64,000 nucleotides of DNA from Lithospermum erythrorhizon (lineage: Eukaryota > Streptophyta > Magnoliopsida > Boraginales > Boraginaceae). Numbering within the stretch: position 1 is the stretch's first letter; the number at the start of each line of letters is the position of its first letter. Under the pieces are notes generated by a model that saw nothing but the letters and a program-made list of their open reading frames with translations, ran no database searches and was not told the DNA's origin. The stretch lies in assembly GCA_019722365.1 (NCBI GenBank), contig JADFUC010001734.1:1-64000 (forward strand). Reading direction: 5' to 3'. This document shows positions 34,604-46,153 of the stretch, piece after piece. A program made the translations under genes and the position numbers.

Positions 34604-37259
34604 TGTAATAACCGTTCTGAAAAAAAAATTTAAATTTTAGGTCGGTGGGACAGGGATCTTTAAATAATCACAAATGATAATATTATTTAAGTAAAATTTT
34701 TAGCGAATTACACATTTATAATTTAGTATTTTTTGCCATGGAATATTTTATCTTTGGAGATCGGGTTCGTGTAGAATTTAAATGCGATAAGCGAGAGAAA
34801 TTAAGAAACGACGGGACTCGAGTTTTTAAATATCTAGTAAATGCTTATCTTCAGCATCATCATTATCAAATAACTTCATAATATTCGTCTTTTTTCATCT
34901 TATGGCAGTATTCACCCCCCTCCCCCACTTAAAAATTTCATTTTTTCCATTTCTCTCTTCGATTATCGCTCAAACTCAAGATCCCGGTTGTAAAATATTG
35001 TTATACATGTTCTCTTAGAGTTAAGGTGAAATTTTAAGTCTTTAGAGATATTTCTTGGGTTTTGACATAATTGACTTTTTAGTTGACTTTTCCATAATTG
35101 AATTTTTATGATAAATCTTAGTTGGTTATGGAGTTACATGGCGTATTTGGAGTGATGAATTCGTGATTTAGAGATCGTTTGAGGACGTTATAGTCGAGTT
35201 GACTTTTTAGGTTTTTGTTGACTTTTTATGTGGATATTTTTATAAGACTTTAAATGTGTAGGAGGTTATATTGGGACCTTATTATAGTTGTTATGATGTA
35301 AATTGAGTAAAGGGTGTTATATTGAAAAAGTGTAAATTCCAAGTTGAGTTATAATTATTATTTGAGATATAGATTGTTAATTATGGACTTGATGATTCGT
35401 TGAGAATAACTTATAAATTCGATTTGTAATGAGAAAGTGATAAGATGGAATTTAGCGGGGGAATCGATTGGGTTGTGTCAGATGGGATCATAATTCGATA
35501 GTTTATCAGTATTTTTAAGATAGTTCCACAGAGTTGATTATGTATCTTCTAGAGCCGGTATATTAGTAGATTCTTGGTTATAGCTGCGGAATTATTTGTT
35601 TAAGGCGTTGATCGTGGAAAGAGCTGGTTCTATACAGATTGTTTTCGAAGGTTTTGTGGTAGCTAGCGGAGGTGAGTACTTATCTCACGGGTGTTACTTT
35701 ACGTACTTACTTTAAGAATTGTGAACATGTTATTTGTGATATGATTATGTAGGAATGATATACATGTTATTATGATATGATTATGTGTAGGAATGATATA
35801 CATGTCATTTGTGTTATGATTACGTGAATGATATACATGTAATTGTTATATGATTGTGATTTATGTGCATGGCGTTGAAGATTGCTTGAGGTAAATGCTT
35901 TGAACTTGACTTATATTTAGGATTTACGTGGCCTTGTCGGCACTTATGATTTCACATTAGCGGTGTGTTTGACTTCTGATTGTGAGATGTTTTAGTATTA
36001 TTTGGATATTGTTTGGGAGTAAGTGGTTGGTTATTGAGGTGATGGTTGAGAGTTATATGACTTGAGGTGGTAGAGTATCAGAGTTGGGGATTAGGTGACT
36101 CTCCTTCCTTGCAGGATATGTGGCTATTGGCCTATACTACGGTATGGCGATGGGTTTGGCCTTATCTTGCCAGGCATTATTCTCTTTTGATGGCTGGCGT
36201 GTGCGTTGTCGGTGTGGCCCACTATCTTTGCACGGTTATAAGTATTAGGTTTGGCCTTATACTTGATCAAGGCGGTATGAGTCTTTTGATCACTTTCTTT
36301 GTGTGCATTTAATGATGTGTACATCTTTGCGGTATAGCGTGCGTTGTGCCTTGCTTGGTATAAGTGCTGATTATTACCTTATACTTAGTGTATAGTCTTG
36401 ATTGATACTTATACTTAAGTGTAGGCGGTGTGCCTCTTGTATGATGCGGTGTACTGCCTGCTGTGTATAAGTTGATTTGTGCCTGCGGTATAAGTGCGGG
36501 GTGATTATTGATTAGTCCATTCTGCCCGAGGTAGACGGATTGAGTATATGCGCATTAAAGGATGGTATACTGGAGGATATGAGAGATAGGAGGTTTGTGA
36601 CTAGAGTTTTAGTCGTTGTTGAGTCTATTGATTTCTTTACGAAATTGTGCTTGAACCTTACATTATATCTTCATGTATTATGTAAAGTTTCTGTAGCGAA
36701 TTATGTTGTATGACCTTTTAGGTAGTCAGGATATGTTCATATTTGACTATTATATTATTAGTTGTTCGTTCATGTTAAGATTCACTTACAATGTTAAGTT
36801 TCACTAATTTTACTGCATTGGCGGCTGGTGCATTTGTGCGAGGTTATTGAGACGGCCCGGTTGAGCGAAAGAGGCGTTTGAGAGTTTTGTTAAAGTGGCT
36901 AGGTGAGCATCGAATTGAGGATCCTCGCGTCGATTTTGATGTGTTGTCAAGCCCCATTTTTGAGTTGTTGTATTTTTCCTTTTGAACTTTAGCCTTGTCA
37001 TTTTGTGTGTGGGAATTAGTCATTATCATACATTTAGCCTTTCAGTACTTTATTTTTGGGATATGTTGTGTGTATTTATATGGGTTCGTTTGATGTAAAT
37101 TTTGATAGTTATAAATTTTTAGCCGTTTTGATTTGGGGAAACTTAATTGTGATCACATTTTTTTGGATAAACAGTTGTATTTTTAAATGAGTAGATCCGT
37201 CGGTTTGGTGACTCAAATTCAGTTTAGCTCGCTCGAGGCGACTGGGCGGAGTCGTTACA
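34604..37259 (+). repeat. Gypsy element D, 5' LTR
   Basis: This 2656-bp LTR starts TGTAATAACCG and ends CGTTACA. It is co-linear with 40428-43174. The six bases before it, AAAGTG (34598-34603), recur after the 3' LTR (43175-43180 reads AAAGTG). It holds TTGACTTTT motifs at 35071, 35083, 35199 and 35218, about 38-bp GATATACATGT repeats (35755-35840), and TATAAG-rich repeats (36180-36500). No gene is present. Confidence 0.9.
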
Positions 37260-37261
37260 AT

Positions 37262-37280
37262 TTTGAGTATCGAGCTTGGG
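37262..37280 (+). other. Primer-binding site, initiator-Met tRNA type
   Basis: Just inside the 5' LTR of element D the sequence reads TTGAGTATCGAGCTTGGG. The usual form TGGTATCAGAGC, complementary to the 3' end of initiator tRNA-Met, is recognisable with a few changes. It supports the LTR boundary at 37259 and the + orientation. Confidence 0.6.
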
Positions 37281-38820
37281 ACAGTTACTTGAGGTATAAG
37301 TATTGGTTGTGTGCCTACTTTGTTTTTGCTTCAGAGTCGGGTAGAGTGGTGTCTTTGTATAAGTCACGTATCTTTTTCTTTTGTTCCGTGAGTTTGCCAC
37401 ACAGAGTGCGTGGGCGAGGTAGAAGCGAGAGGGTGCCCCGGGTAGGACGGAAGGAGGCCGAGGGATTGGTGGGGTATAAAGTACATCGATAGTCTGAGCG
37501 TGGACAGGTGCAGAGTGCAGTCTTACGAGCATGTTGAGGAGGTTGAGACTTCGTAGAGAGTGTGAATGCTCGGGTGGTGAGGCAGGGGGGTCGAATTCGG
37601 AGAGCAAGTTCCGAGAAGTTTTCGGGGGTTGCCGGGCTTGAGGCTATTGGGTTCATCCAGGGACATGAAGTGGTGCAATGGGGATTGTGGGCGAGATGAG
37701 AGTGGTGGTGGTGGGAGGCAGGCACATCTCTACATTTTGCGAGAGGAGTTCATGGTGTTTCACAGGGAGGGTACATTGAGCTCTTAAGGAGTATTGGGGC
37801 CACATGCATGGAGGCGGTTCGTTGTACGGGGTTTGAGGTCGGTGGAGGGTCTGAGCAGTTGGTGGTTGCCCGGCTGACTTTCACGATGTTTATCCATTTA
37901 GGCGAAAGAAGTTAGATTGAGATGGATTAGTAGGTAAGTCACGGATCTCTTGAGGATTTAATAAGTTTCCATGTTGAGAATGCAGCCACGAAGATGGAAA
38001 TGGAGTTAGCGAGCAGGCGAGTGGATGGAGTCGACACGAGACTTTCTATTCCGGTAGACCTTGGCTCACAGAGTTCGGAGGAGGACGGACCCCGGCCCAG
38101 TCGTCTGGGCGGGGAATCCTTTGATTGCTCGACGATCCACGCCAGAGATTTATGTTACCACTTACACTTGCAGTAGTGACACGAGATCCGGCGGGGGTCG
38201 AGTAGTCTTCAGGGGGGTCGAGAGAGGTATCGTTGTTACCGTTGTGGTTAGATTGGGCACGAGCGATTGCCGGAGAGGTAGTGCTTGTACTATCGTGCAG
38301 GACATTTGGCGTGTCCCCGAACTGAAGGGGAGCTTGACTGATTCGACTGTGAGGCGGGTTATTAAAGTCGTGGAGGCCGGGGATATGGAGTTGAGGACTC
38401 GGAGGTCCCGTGGGTGCGATTACGTCTTATTACGCATCGGGAAGCGCGAGATACCCCAGTGGTGGCAGGTGCATTATTTACATATAATGTTGAGGCAGAG
38501 TGTTGTTTGATTACGGGGCTCACCAACGTTCTTTTGTTTCTCGAGTTTTATTTCACCTTATATATGGTGTACATTCCACATGAGGAATTATGACCCACTG
38601 TAAGTCGGTTAAGGGTTAGATGGTATATAGAAACTGTCCTTTGATTGTTGTTGGTGAGTCGGTTGTTGTCTGTTGATTTACTTCCATTTAGGCTTTAATT
38701 TTGACCTTATCTTGGTAGATTGGTTTGAAACATCATGCGTTATTGATTTGCCATCGGAGGAAGAGATTACTTTGTGGGTTAAGGAGGCCGATATCCGATT
38801 TGTGGGAGGCAATAAAGGTG
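37281..38820 (+). pseudogene. Gypsy element D, gag to protease region
   Basis: This is the position of gag, zinc knuckle and protease. No open frame exceeds about 150 codons (38061-38510). That stretch includes VRLGTSDCRRGSACTIVQDIW and a later VHYLHIML, without a motif I can name. The assignment is by position between PBS and RT. Confidence 0.45.
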
Positions 38821-39660
38821 CCTTGAGTTTTGTATCCCAGGCGCTTGACTAGGAAATTTGGTCGGAAAGGGTGTATTGGGTTCTTGGGATATGTGGTTGA
38901 TTTGGGATCAGAGAGAACAGACCGGAGGATGTGTGGGTTGTTAGAGTTCAGGATATTTTTCTTGAGGGCTTGCCAGCAGAGAAATTGGGCACTATGGAGT
39001 TATTCACGTGCGGCACCATTTCTCTTCCACGTCTGGCGGAGATGGCTCGGCAGATGCAGGAATTGCGGACTCGATTCTGAGGGGATTGTTGGACAAGGGA
39101 TTCGCCGGACAGGTGTAGCCCGTGGGGGTGCGCCCCGGTGTTGTTTATTGAAAAGAAGGATGGTTCGATGAGGGCGTATAGTGACCATTAAGAACGAAAC
39201 CCATTTCCGGGGAATTGTGATTTTTGATTATTTGAAGGATGCCAAGGTGTTCTCGAAGGGTGTTTGAGATCGAAAGGGGAGATATTCGAAATCGGTTTTC
39301 CGATCTGGACATTATGAGTTTATAGTGATGCCATTTGGATTGACAAATGCAGGCGACCTTATGGATTTGATGAACCGGGTGTTTGGGAGTATGCGGATGA
39401 GTTTGTGGTGGTATTCGTGGCGATGTCAGAATATATTCTAGAGGGAGAGGAACTATGGCGTTGATTGTACGGGATTTTCAAATGATTCTGGTTGGCAATT
39501 TGATTCTGGTCATTATTTCGGGCGAGGTATTTTTGTTGATCCTGAGAAGGTGGGTTGTGAACAATTGGGGCGTCATGAGAGTGTGGTGAGGTTAGGAGTT
39601 TCTTGGGGTTAATTTGGTTATAGGAGATTGTCGAGTTCTTTTCCATGATTGCGATGCCAT
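38821..39660 (+). pseudogene. Gypsy element D, reverse transcriptase
   Basis: Readable RT pieces are FLEGLPAEKLGTMELF (38960-39005), a MARQMQELR run (39051-39070), GAPVLFIEKKDGSMR after a one-base shift (39129-39172), and then [28 protein letters not shown] (39308-39390). The catalytic block near 39405-39430 has decayed: VVVFV-like text then a lost F-I-D-D. It is the same superfamily and group as elements A and B. Confidence 0.85.
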
Positions 39661-40427
39661 TGACCGGGTGAGCGGAGAAAAGGGTTCCGTTTATTTGGGA
39701 TGATGATTGTGAGGCTGCCCCGGGATACTAAAGGGAAGTTGACCGGCTCAATGTTGGCGATGCCGTGCAGTTGCGAGGGCTACGTGATTTATAGTGATGC
39801 TTGAGAGTTGAATGTGTTCGATGCGAGAAGATAGGAAGGTGATTGCCTATGCTTCCGATAGTTGAAAATCCACGAGAAGAACTATCATGATTTTGAGCTA
39901 TTAGGCGGGCTAGTCGTTGCGTTGAAGTTGTGGAGACATTATACGTATAGGGTTAAATGCAGTTTTTGCGATCACAAGAGTTTGAAATATCTTAGGCCTT
40001 GAGAGATTCTGAATTTGAGGCGGAGAAGTGGATGGAGTTCATCGTTGTAACATGTGAGTACCGCGGGGAGAGCAAATGTAGTAGGCGATGCTGAGTAGAA
40101 AGAAATCAAAGGACACATAGAGAGAGATGAAAGCAGGTTGGGAGTTGGTTTTTGATGTCGGTAGCAGCAGGGGAGGTACCGCCCGTATGAGGGATTGGAC
40201 GGTGCTTGTGGATCGAGATCTTAGAATTTCGGCGAGATGAGGAAACACTTGTGGTTTGTCGGTGGGGATGATGTGAGAAGTGCCGGATCAGTTCCTGGTT
40301 GGCTGAGTGTGGAGTTAGTATTGCTTTTATTTGTGTGATATTTGGATTTTGTGTTATTATCAGCCATTACGCTTGATTGTTTGAGGGGTTGTTAAATTTC
40401 GAGGTGAAATTTTGTGGGTGAGTAGAT
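39661..40427 (+). pseudogene. Gypsy element D, RNase H and 3' internal end
   Basis: 39900-40030 gives VALKLWRHYTYRVKCSFCDHKSLKYL and then ILNLRRRSGWSSS, the RNase H block (usual form [23 protein letters not shown]). 40070-40105 gives a RANVVGDAE*KK remnant of ANVVADALSRK. Integrase is absent: only about 320 bases remain before the 3' LTR, ending in a G-rich GTGGGTGAGTAGAT tract that may be the polypurine tract. The element has therefore lost its integrase by internal deletion. Confidence 0.75.
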
Positions 40428-43174
40428 TGTAATAACCGTTCGAAAAAAAAAATTTAAATTTTAGGTCGGTGGTGGGACCGGGGATATTTTAAATAATCTC
40501 GATGATAATATTATTCGTAAAAATTTTTAGCGAATTGCATTTATAATTTAGTAGTTTTGCCAGATCTTTATCTTTGGAATTTGGTTCGTGGAGATTTAAG
40601 TACGATAGCGGAGAAATTACTTAGAAACCCGAGCAGGACTCGAGTTTTAAATGTCTAGTCATCTTTATCTTAACCATCGTTATCAAACACTTATTAGTAT
40701 CTTTTTCGTGCCTAGTAAATCTTTACCCCCTCCCCTTAAAAATTTCATTTCCATTTCTCTCTTGATTAACTCCGACTCAAGATCGGTTGTAGAATATTGT
40801 TCTCCCCATCATTCTCTTCGAGTTAAGGTAAGAAATTCAAGTCTTCGAGATATTTCTTGGGTTTTTGTATAGTTGACTTTTCCATAATTGAATTTTTATG
40901 ATAAATCTTAGTTGGTTATGGAGTTACGTAATCAATGCGAGTGATGAATTATTGATTTAGAGATGATTTGAGAGATTATGGTCGAGGGATTGACTTTAGG
41001 TTTTCGGTTGACTTTTTTATGGATATTTTTATAAGACTTTAAATGTATGAGAGTTATATTGGGACCTTATTATAGTTGTTATGATGTTAAATTGGTGATT
41101 TAAAATTGATTAAAAGGGTGTTATGTTGAAAAGAACAAATTCCAAGTTGGTTATAATTGATATTTCGGGAATTATAGATTGTTAATTATGGACTTGATGA
41201 TTAGTTAGAATAACTTATAAGTCGATTTTAATGAGAGAAAGTGATAAGATGGAATTTAGCGAGAGACAGTTGGGTTGTGTCCGATGGGATCATAATTCGA
41301 TAGTTTATCCGTGCATTTGTTTAGAGATAGTTCCCCTAAGAGTTGATTATGTATCTTCTAGAAACGCCCGGTATAGTAGTAGGTGCTTGATTATACTTTC
41401 GGGTGTTGTTTAGCGTTGATGGTGGAAAAGAGCCGATTACCTTGATTGTTTTCGCGAAGGTTTTCTGATGCATTACTTCGAGGAGGTGATCTTTATCTCA
41501 CGGGTGTTGCTGCGTGCTTACTTTAGAATTGTGTGAACATGTTATTGTGATGGATTGTGTGAGAATGATATACATGTTATTATGATATGATTATGTGAGA
41601 ATGAATGTACATGTCATTGTATTTATGATTCACGTAGAGAATGATATACATGTAATTGTTATATGATTATGTGATTATATTCTACATTAGGCGTTAGAGA
41701 TTTAGCGAGGTAAGTAATAAGCGAACTCCCAACTTATATTTACGATTTACCTTGGCCTTGTAGTAACATGATTTATTGGCCTTGTTGGCGGTGTGTTTGA
41801 CTTCTAGGTGTGAGATGTTTTAGGCTGTGTGCTTGGATATTGTTTGGGAGTGGAGTAGGCAGTTATTGAGAGGTGATGGTTAGAGTTATCTATGACTTGA
41901 GGTGACTAGAGTATCGAGGGGGCATTACATAGTTGGGATTACTAGGGATTATCTTGACTCTCCTTCCTTGCGGGATATGTGGCGCTATTGGCCTATCACT
42001 ACGGTATAGATGCGGGTTTTAGCCTTATACTTGATTATAGGCGGTATGACTCTCTTTTGATCGCTTTCTTGTGTGCATTGTCGGTGTGTACATACTACGG
42101 TTATAGCGTGCGGTTCGCCGGGGTATAAGAGCGGTATGAGTCTTTTGATCACTTTCTTTGTGTGCATTCGATGTGGCCTATCTACGGTATAGCGTGCGGT
42201 GTGCATATACTTGGTGTATAAGTGCGATTGTGCTATACTTAGTGTATAAGGCGGTGTGCCTTTATACTTAGGTATATAAGGCGGTGTGCCTTATACTTTG
42301 TGTATAAGTGCGGTGTGCCTTATACTGTGTATAAGATGCGGTTTTGGCCTCTTTGCGGTATAAGTCTGGGGTGATTATTGATTAGTCATCCTGCTTGAGG
42401 TAAGGCGGATTGAGTATATGCGCGTTAGAGGATGGTATCTTGGAGGGATATGAGAGATAGGAGAGTTTGGCGACTAGAGTTTTAGTGGATTGTTGAGTCT
42501 ATTGATTTGCTACGAAATTGTGCTTTACGAGACGCTTCTATTATATCTTCGTAATATTATGTCTGAGATTTCCTGTGAATTATGTTGTATGACCTTTTAG
42601 GTAGTCCACGGATATATGTATTTCGGTCACTTATTTGACTATTATATTATTGATTGACTGGATTAAAAGTATGGTAAGTTCTTGTGTTAAGTTTCACTAA
42701 GCACCAAAAGCGGCTTCCTTTTTTCGCGTTTCATTTGTGCAGAATGACTGATTGAGCGAAATTTGTTTAGAGTTTGTTAAGTGGCTAGGTGAGCATCGGG
42801 TGGCGAGAGGATCTCGCGATCACATTTTGATGTGTTGTCAAGCTGTTTTTGATTGTTGTATTTTCCTTTTGAACTTTAGCCTTGTCATTTATTTGTCGTT
42901 TATTATTCGAGTCTGATACGTATCATCTATTTGTAGCCTTGCGGCGTACTTTATTTTGGGATATATTTGTGTATATATATGGGTTTGTCGTTTCGATATC
43001 GGTGATGGATTATAAATTTTAAAAGCATTTGATTTGGAAAACTTAATTGTGATCACGTTTTTTGGATGAAGCTTGAATTGTATTTTAAATAGTAGATCCG
43101 TCGGTTTGGTGACTCTGTTCCGGATTTTAATGACTCTCGCTTCAGGCGGCCCAGGCACAGGCGGAGTCGTTACA
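40428..43174 (+). repeat. Gypsy element D, 3' LTR
   Basis: This 2747-bp LTR starts TGTAATAACCG and ends CGTTACA, with the same internal order as the 5' LTR: GATATACATGT repeats at 41560-41660, TATAAGG repeats at 42000-42370, and TTGACTTT motifs near 40873 and 40990-41020. It differs from the 5' LTR by many short indels. An AAAGTG flank completes the target duplication. Confidence 0.9.
42180..42370. repeat. Palindromic tandem repeats, about 27 bp, in LTR D
   Basis: About five units are built on GTGTATAAGGCGGTGTGCC and TTATACTT. Each unit contains an inverted pair (CCTTATAC and GTATAAGG) and could form a short hairpin. The 5' LTR has fewer and less regular units at 36340-36500. Confidence 0.7.
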
Positions 43175-43960
43175 AAAGTGTGTCATGAAACTCCCACGAC
43201 TTTCTTTACTCGAGAGTTGAAGCTGACTTAGGTACTATGATGTCCATAAACCGTGTCCTTAAGAAGTCATTGAGAGGCATAATATCTACCTTGGCCCAAT
43301 ATCAAGGATGGATAAATCTCTTATAATATATCAGCACCTACTCATACTCGGCTGTGTCACCTAACATATGCGTTATGAACCCCCTTGAAAGCAGTTTAAC
43401 ATAAATTAAAATATGATTCATATATGATGGGTTATATACCTGAGGTCTAGAAATTGATAAACAAAACAAATATCCTTAGGACCTGAGATATAAATATCTT
43501 CTATGATTTGTAGCGGTCAATCTATTGCAGTTATCAAAAGCGTGACCGATAAGATTGATTGGAAGCACAAGCTCCCGCTGATCCAGAAAATCATCGAAAT
43601 CTTATGTTGATCGCCGAATGCTGAAGTCGCCTCGACTATCGACATGACCAAGGAGAATGACTATCTTATGTTTCTAGACTTGAAGAGGTTCTCTTGTCAA
43701 CACTTCCATGTTGCCCTTTAGAAACTTGAGATTAGCCTAGGGGAATTCACTTTTCACTCGGCGAGGATCTGACGGGTTATATGTAGGTAAGACATATAAA
43801 CACATAACATAGCAAACAAATGTATTGATATATAAGTTGTAATATTCATTGTTGTTCACATAATAAACAGATACATTGTAGCTCACTAAACCCTTCATCA
43901 CTACGACATTTGTCTAAGACTAATGATTATTTCTGCATTACCATCGTGTTTTGCTTGAGG
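43175..43960 (-). repeat. Copia LTR, copy 3, right half, and 3' internal edge
   Basis: TGTGTCATGAAAC (43179), GACTTTCTTTACTCGA (43198), a CTACCTTG then CAAG-GGA-AAATC run, and CTTATAATATATCAGCACCTACT (43319) match 14938-15110 of copy 1. It is the continuation of 34390-34603. 43540-43960 is less clear and probably includes the LTR edge and the 3' untranslated part of the copia element. Confidence 0.6.
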
Positions 43961-44900
43961 TAGTGGTTTTGGTAAAGGGACCAGCAACCTTAGCATATAT
44001 TGCTACTTTACATGCCCAGTATCTCTTTTAATATCTGTCGAATTGATACTTTACGGAGTCACGTGCTTGAATTTGTGATGTGCTTCGGGGTTCTGGCAAT
44101 GATGGCGGTATTGTCATTATGACAATTACGGTCACTTGAGGCTAGGCGCAACTCAAGCTTAGGTCACGAATTTCTTAATTCAACAACCTTCTTTTGCGAC
44201 ATCGATGTTGCAATATACTCGAATTTTTGTAGTAGAGATATTTCTGATAATACATTTGGGAACTTCTCGAATGTTGCTCCGCCCGTTAAGACAAAACCAC
44301 GTACCCTAATTGGGAATGGTAGTTATCTTTGTCGGTTTGACTAGCATCGGTGTACCCAGTAACAAGCAGCTGTATGTCTCCCTTATATACCAAGAATACA
44401 TCTTTAGATGTACCGGAATGCTAGATGCCGCCCGGCATGATCCGGTGGCTCTGCGCCTAGATTGAAACACTGTCATTTGGTAGCACTCGGTGCATATGAC
44501 ACATCGAATTCGTGTGCAGTGTGACATACATGATGTACCCTATGGCCGGCGTAGGTATGTCCTTCATTTTGTTCATCACCATTCTTTGGTGGGACAATGG
44601 CGACCTGTGGAGTTAGACTTACATGTCTCGTAGGAGGATGGAAGCCTCTTGGAATCATTCATTGTGAACCTTTGCAATACCTTATTGAAATAAGTGTCAC
44701 AGCAAAGTCAGAATCGCTTGATTAGCTCGATCTCGATGAATTTTGATTTAGAATGTATTGTCTTAACTAAGTCTAAATAGAAATATTCTGACAATCCTTG
44801 GTGAGTTTAGTAGCTCTACATTATTCCAATGATTAGTGTGTCATCGACATAGAAGACTATATTGTACTTCACCTAAGTCCTTCATAGTGTGTTGATTCAA
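43961..44900 (-). pseudogene. Copia pol fragment: RT end and RNase H
   Basis: On the - strand, 44870-44825 reads VFYVDDTLIIG, the copia RT catalytic block with Y-V-D-D. 44590-44480 gives HTAHEFDVSYAPSATK-like text, in the place of the usual RPDI..A.S..S segment. 44330-44215 reads GYVVLTGG-like then GATFEKFPNVLSEISLLQKFEYIA. 44140-43970 gives CHNDNTAIIA and a KVAIYAKVAGPFTK tail, which corresponds to the D(N)..A then IADPLTK end of copia RNase H. Frames shift between pieces. Its LTR is the split copy on the left. Confidence 0.75.
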
Positions 44901-45560
44901 TTATATTAATTGTTGTTTATTGAAATCCTGGGTTTTATCTTGGGTTCTTAATCCGGGAGATTAAGAGTATTGAAATCCAGAGCTTTGGGTTTCTTGCATA
45001 GGGTTGCCAGAAGTTGTTGACTATTTGTATTTGAAGTTACTTGCTTGTACGAACTCGGAGTTAGCTCTATTTTCATAGTGGTGATTGTCCCCGAATCCCG
45101 AGGTTGGAAAGCCGATGGTCGAGCACTTAGGGAAACCGAAGCTCGTTATAATCGTTGAGTTGTTTCTTTCCCTTGTCTTACATTTTAGTTACTTTTACTG
45201 TTATTTATATATTTAGTTGTTCTTATTTATTCCCCATTTATTCAATAAATTATACTTCTAATTCATTATCGCTTAATTGTGTGGGGTAGTATTATAATTA
45301 ATTAGTTTCAATTTAAATTTGATAAAATTGACATTCAAACTTAAAATTAGAAAATGGATGGAAGTAGTTGATTGAGTTGGTTTTGGTACTTGAGTTATCT
45401 AAATGAGTCAAAAGTGATTATGAGTGATTGAAATGGTAAATAAATGAAATATGAGTAATGTCCAAAACCATTTGTCCTTATAAATTTATAACAAATAATT
45501 TCCGTGCAACAAAGCTTCTACGCGTAAAACACATCATTTCTTACTAGTTTAACATAAAGT
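44901..45560. other. Unassigned sequence upstream of the gene
   Basis: AT-rich in its second half. 44940-45160 has the general look of retrotransposon leader or LTR sequence (CTTGGGTTCTTAATCCGGGAG, then GAAACCGAAGC), but I could not match it to another copy in the window. I see no coding signal. Confidence 0.45.
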
Positions 45561-46153
45561 TCAAGTACCTCAATATGGTTGAGAAGGGCCAAATTACTAA
45601 ACTACCCTTTTGTAACATGGTTACATTTAGTATTATAAGTCGGACTCCTACCTCAATATGACCACCCAAAATTGGATATGGTTACATTTAGTACTATAAA
45701 TTAGGACTCTCTCGATATGATTGACCCTTAAAGTGGATAGCTTTTGAAGTGTGAAATCGTTCACGTTAGCCGATCGGCGAGATGTATCATTGGATTGCGA
45801 AGAAGGTGTCGGAATTGCCGAATGTCTTGGCCCGGTATGAAAACTAGCACTAGCCAGGCTTGATAGCCCAGATTATCACAATTCATGGCCAATAAATCTT
45901 ATTTCCTCATTTACCAATTTAGGTTATGGGCAATTCCGTATTTGGAAGGCCATGATGTTATTGCTTGATAATCACTTACATTTCCCCATAAACCAGCAGC
46001 GAGCAAGCGAGTGATAATTCTGTTCCAGATCTGGAACTTCCTAAACTTGTGACTCCAGATCTATAACATTCCACAATCCCCAGAATATGAAAACCCCCTT
46101 GTTCCCCCAGATCTAGTGTTTGTTTTAGATAAAAGAAGTTATTCTGGAAGGGA
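45561..46153 (+). promoter_or_regulatory. Presumed promoter and 5' UTR of the ARF-GEF gene
   Basis: Region between the transposon debris and the start codon. It contains an imperfect direct duplication of about 62 bp: ATGGTTACATTTAGTA at 45617 and again at 45678, each followed by T/CTATAA and GGACTC, with CTCAATATG before and after. The two TATAA-like tracts (45633, 45695) could act as TATA elements, but this is weak. The final 150 bases before the ATG are CT-rich, as plant 5' UTRs often are. Confidence 0.35.

Noticed and set aside
36067..36312. + strand open stretch with hydrophobic segments (81 codons)
   Set aside because: It is inside LTR D and does not persist in the sister LTR at the same position; a chance open frame.
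37224..37725. - strand open stretches of 127 and 136 codons
   Set aside because: They run antisense to the PBS-gag region of element D, are low-complexity (Pro/Ser/Thr/His) and match no family I know.
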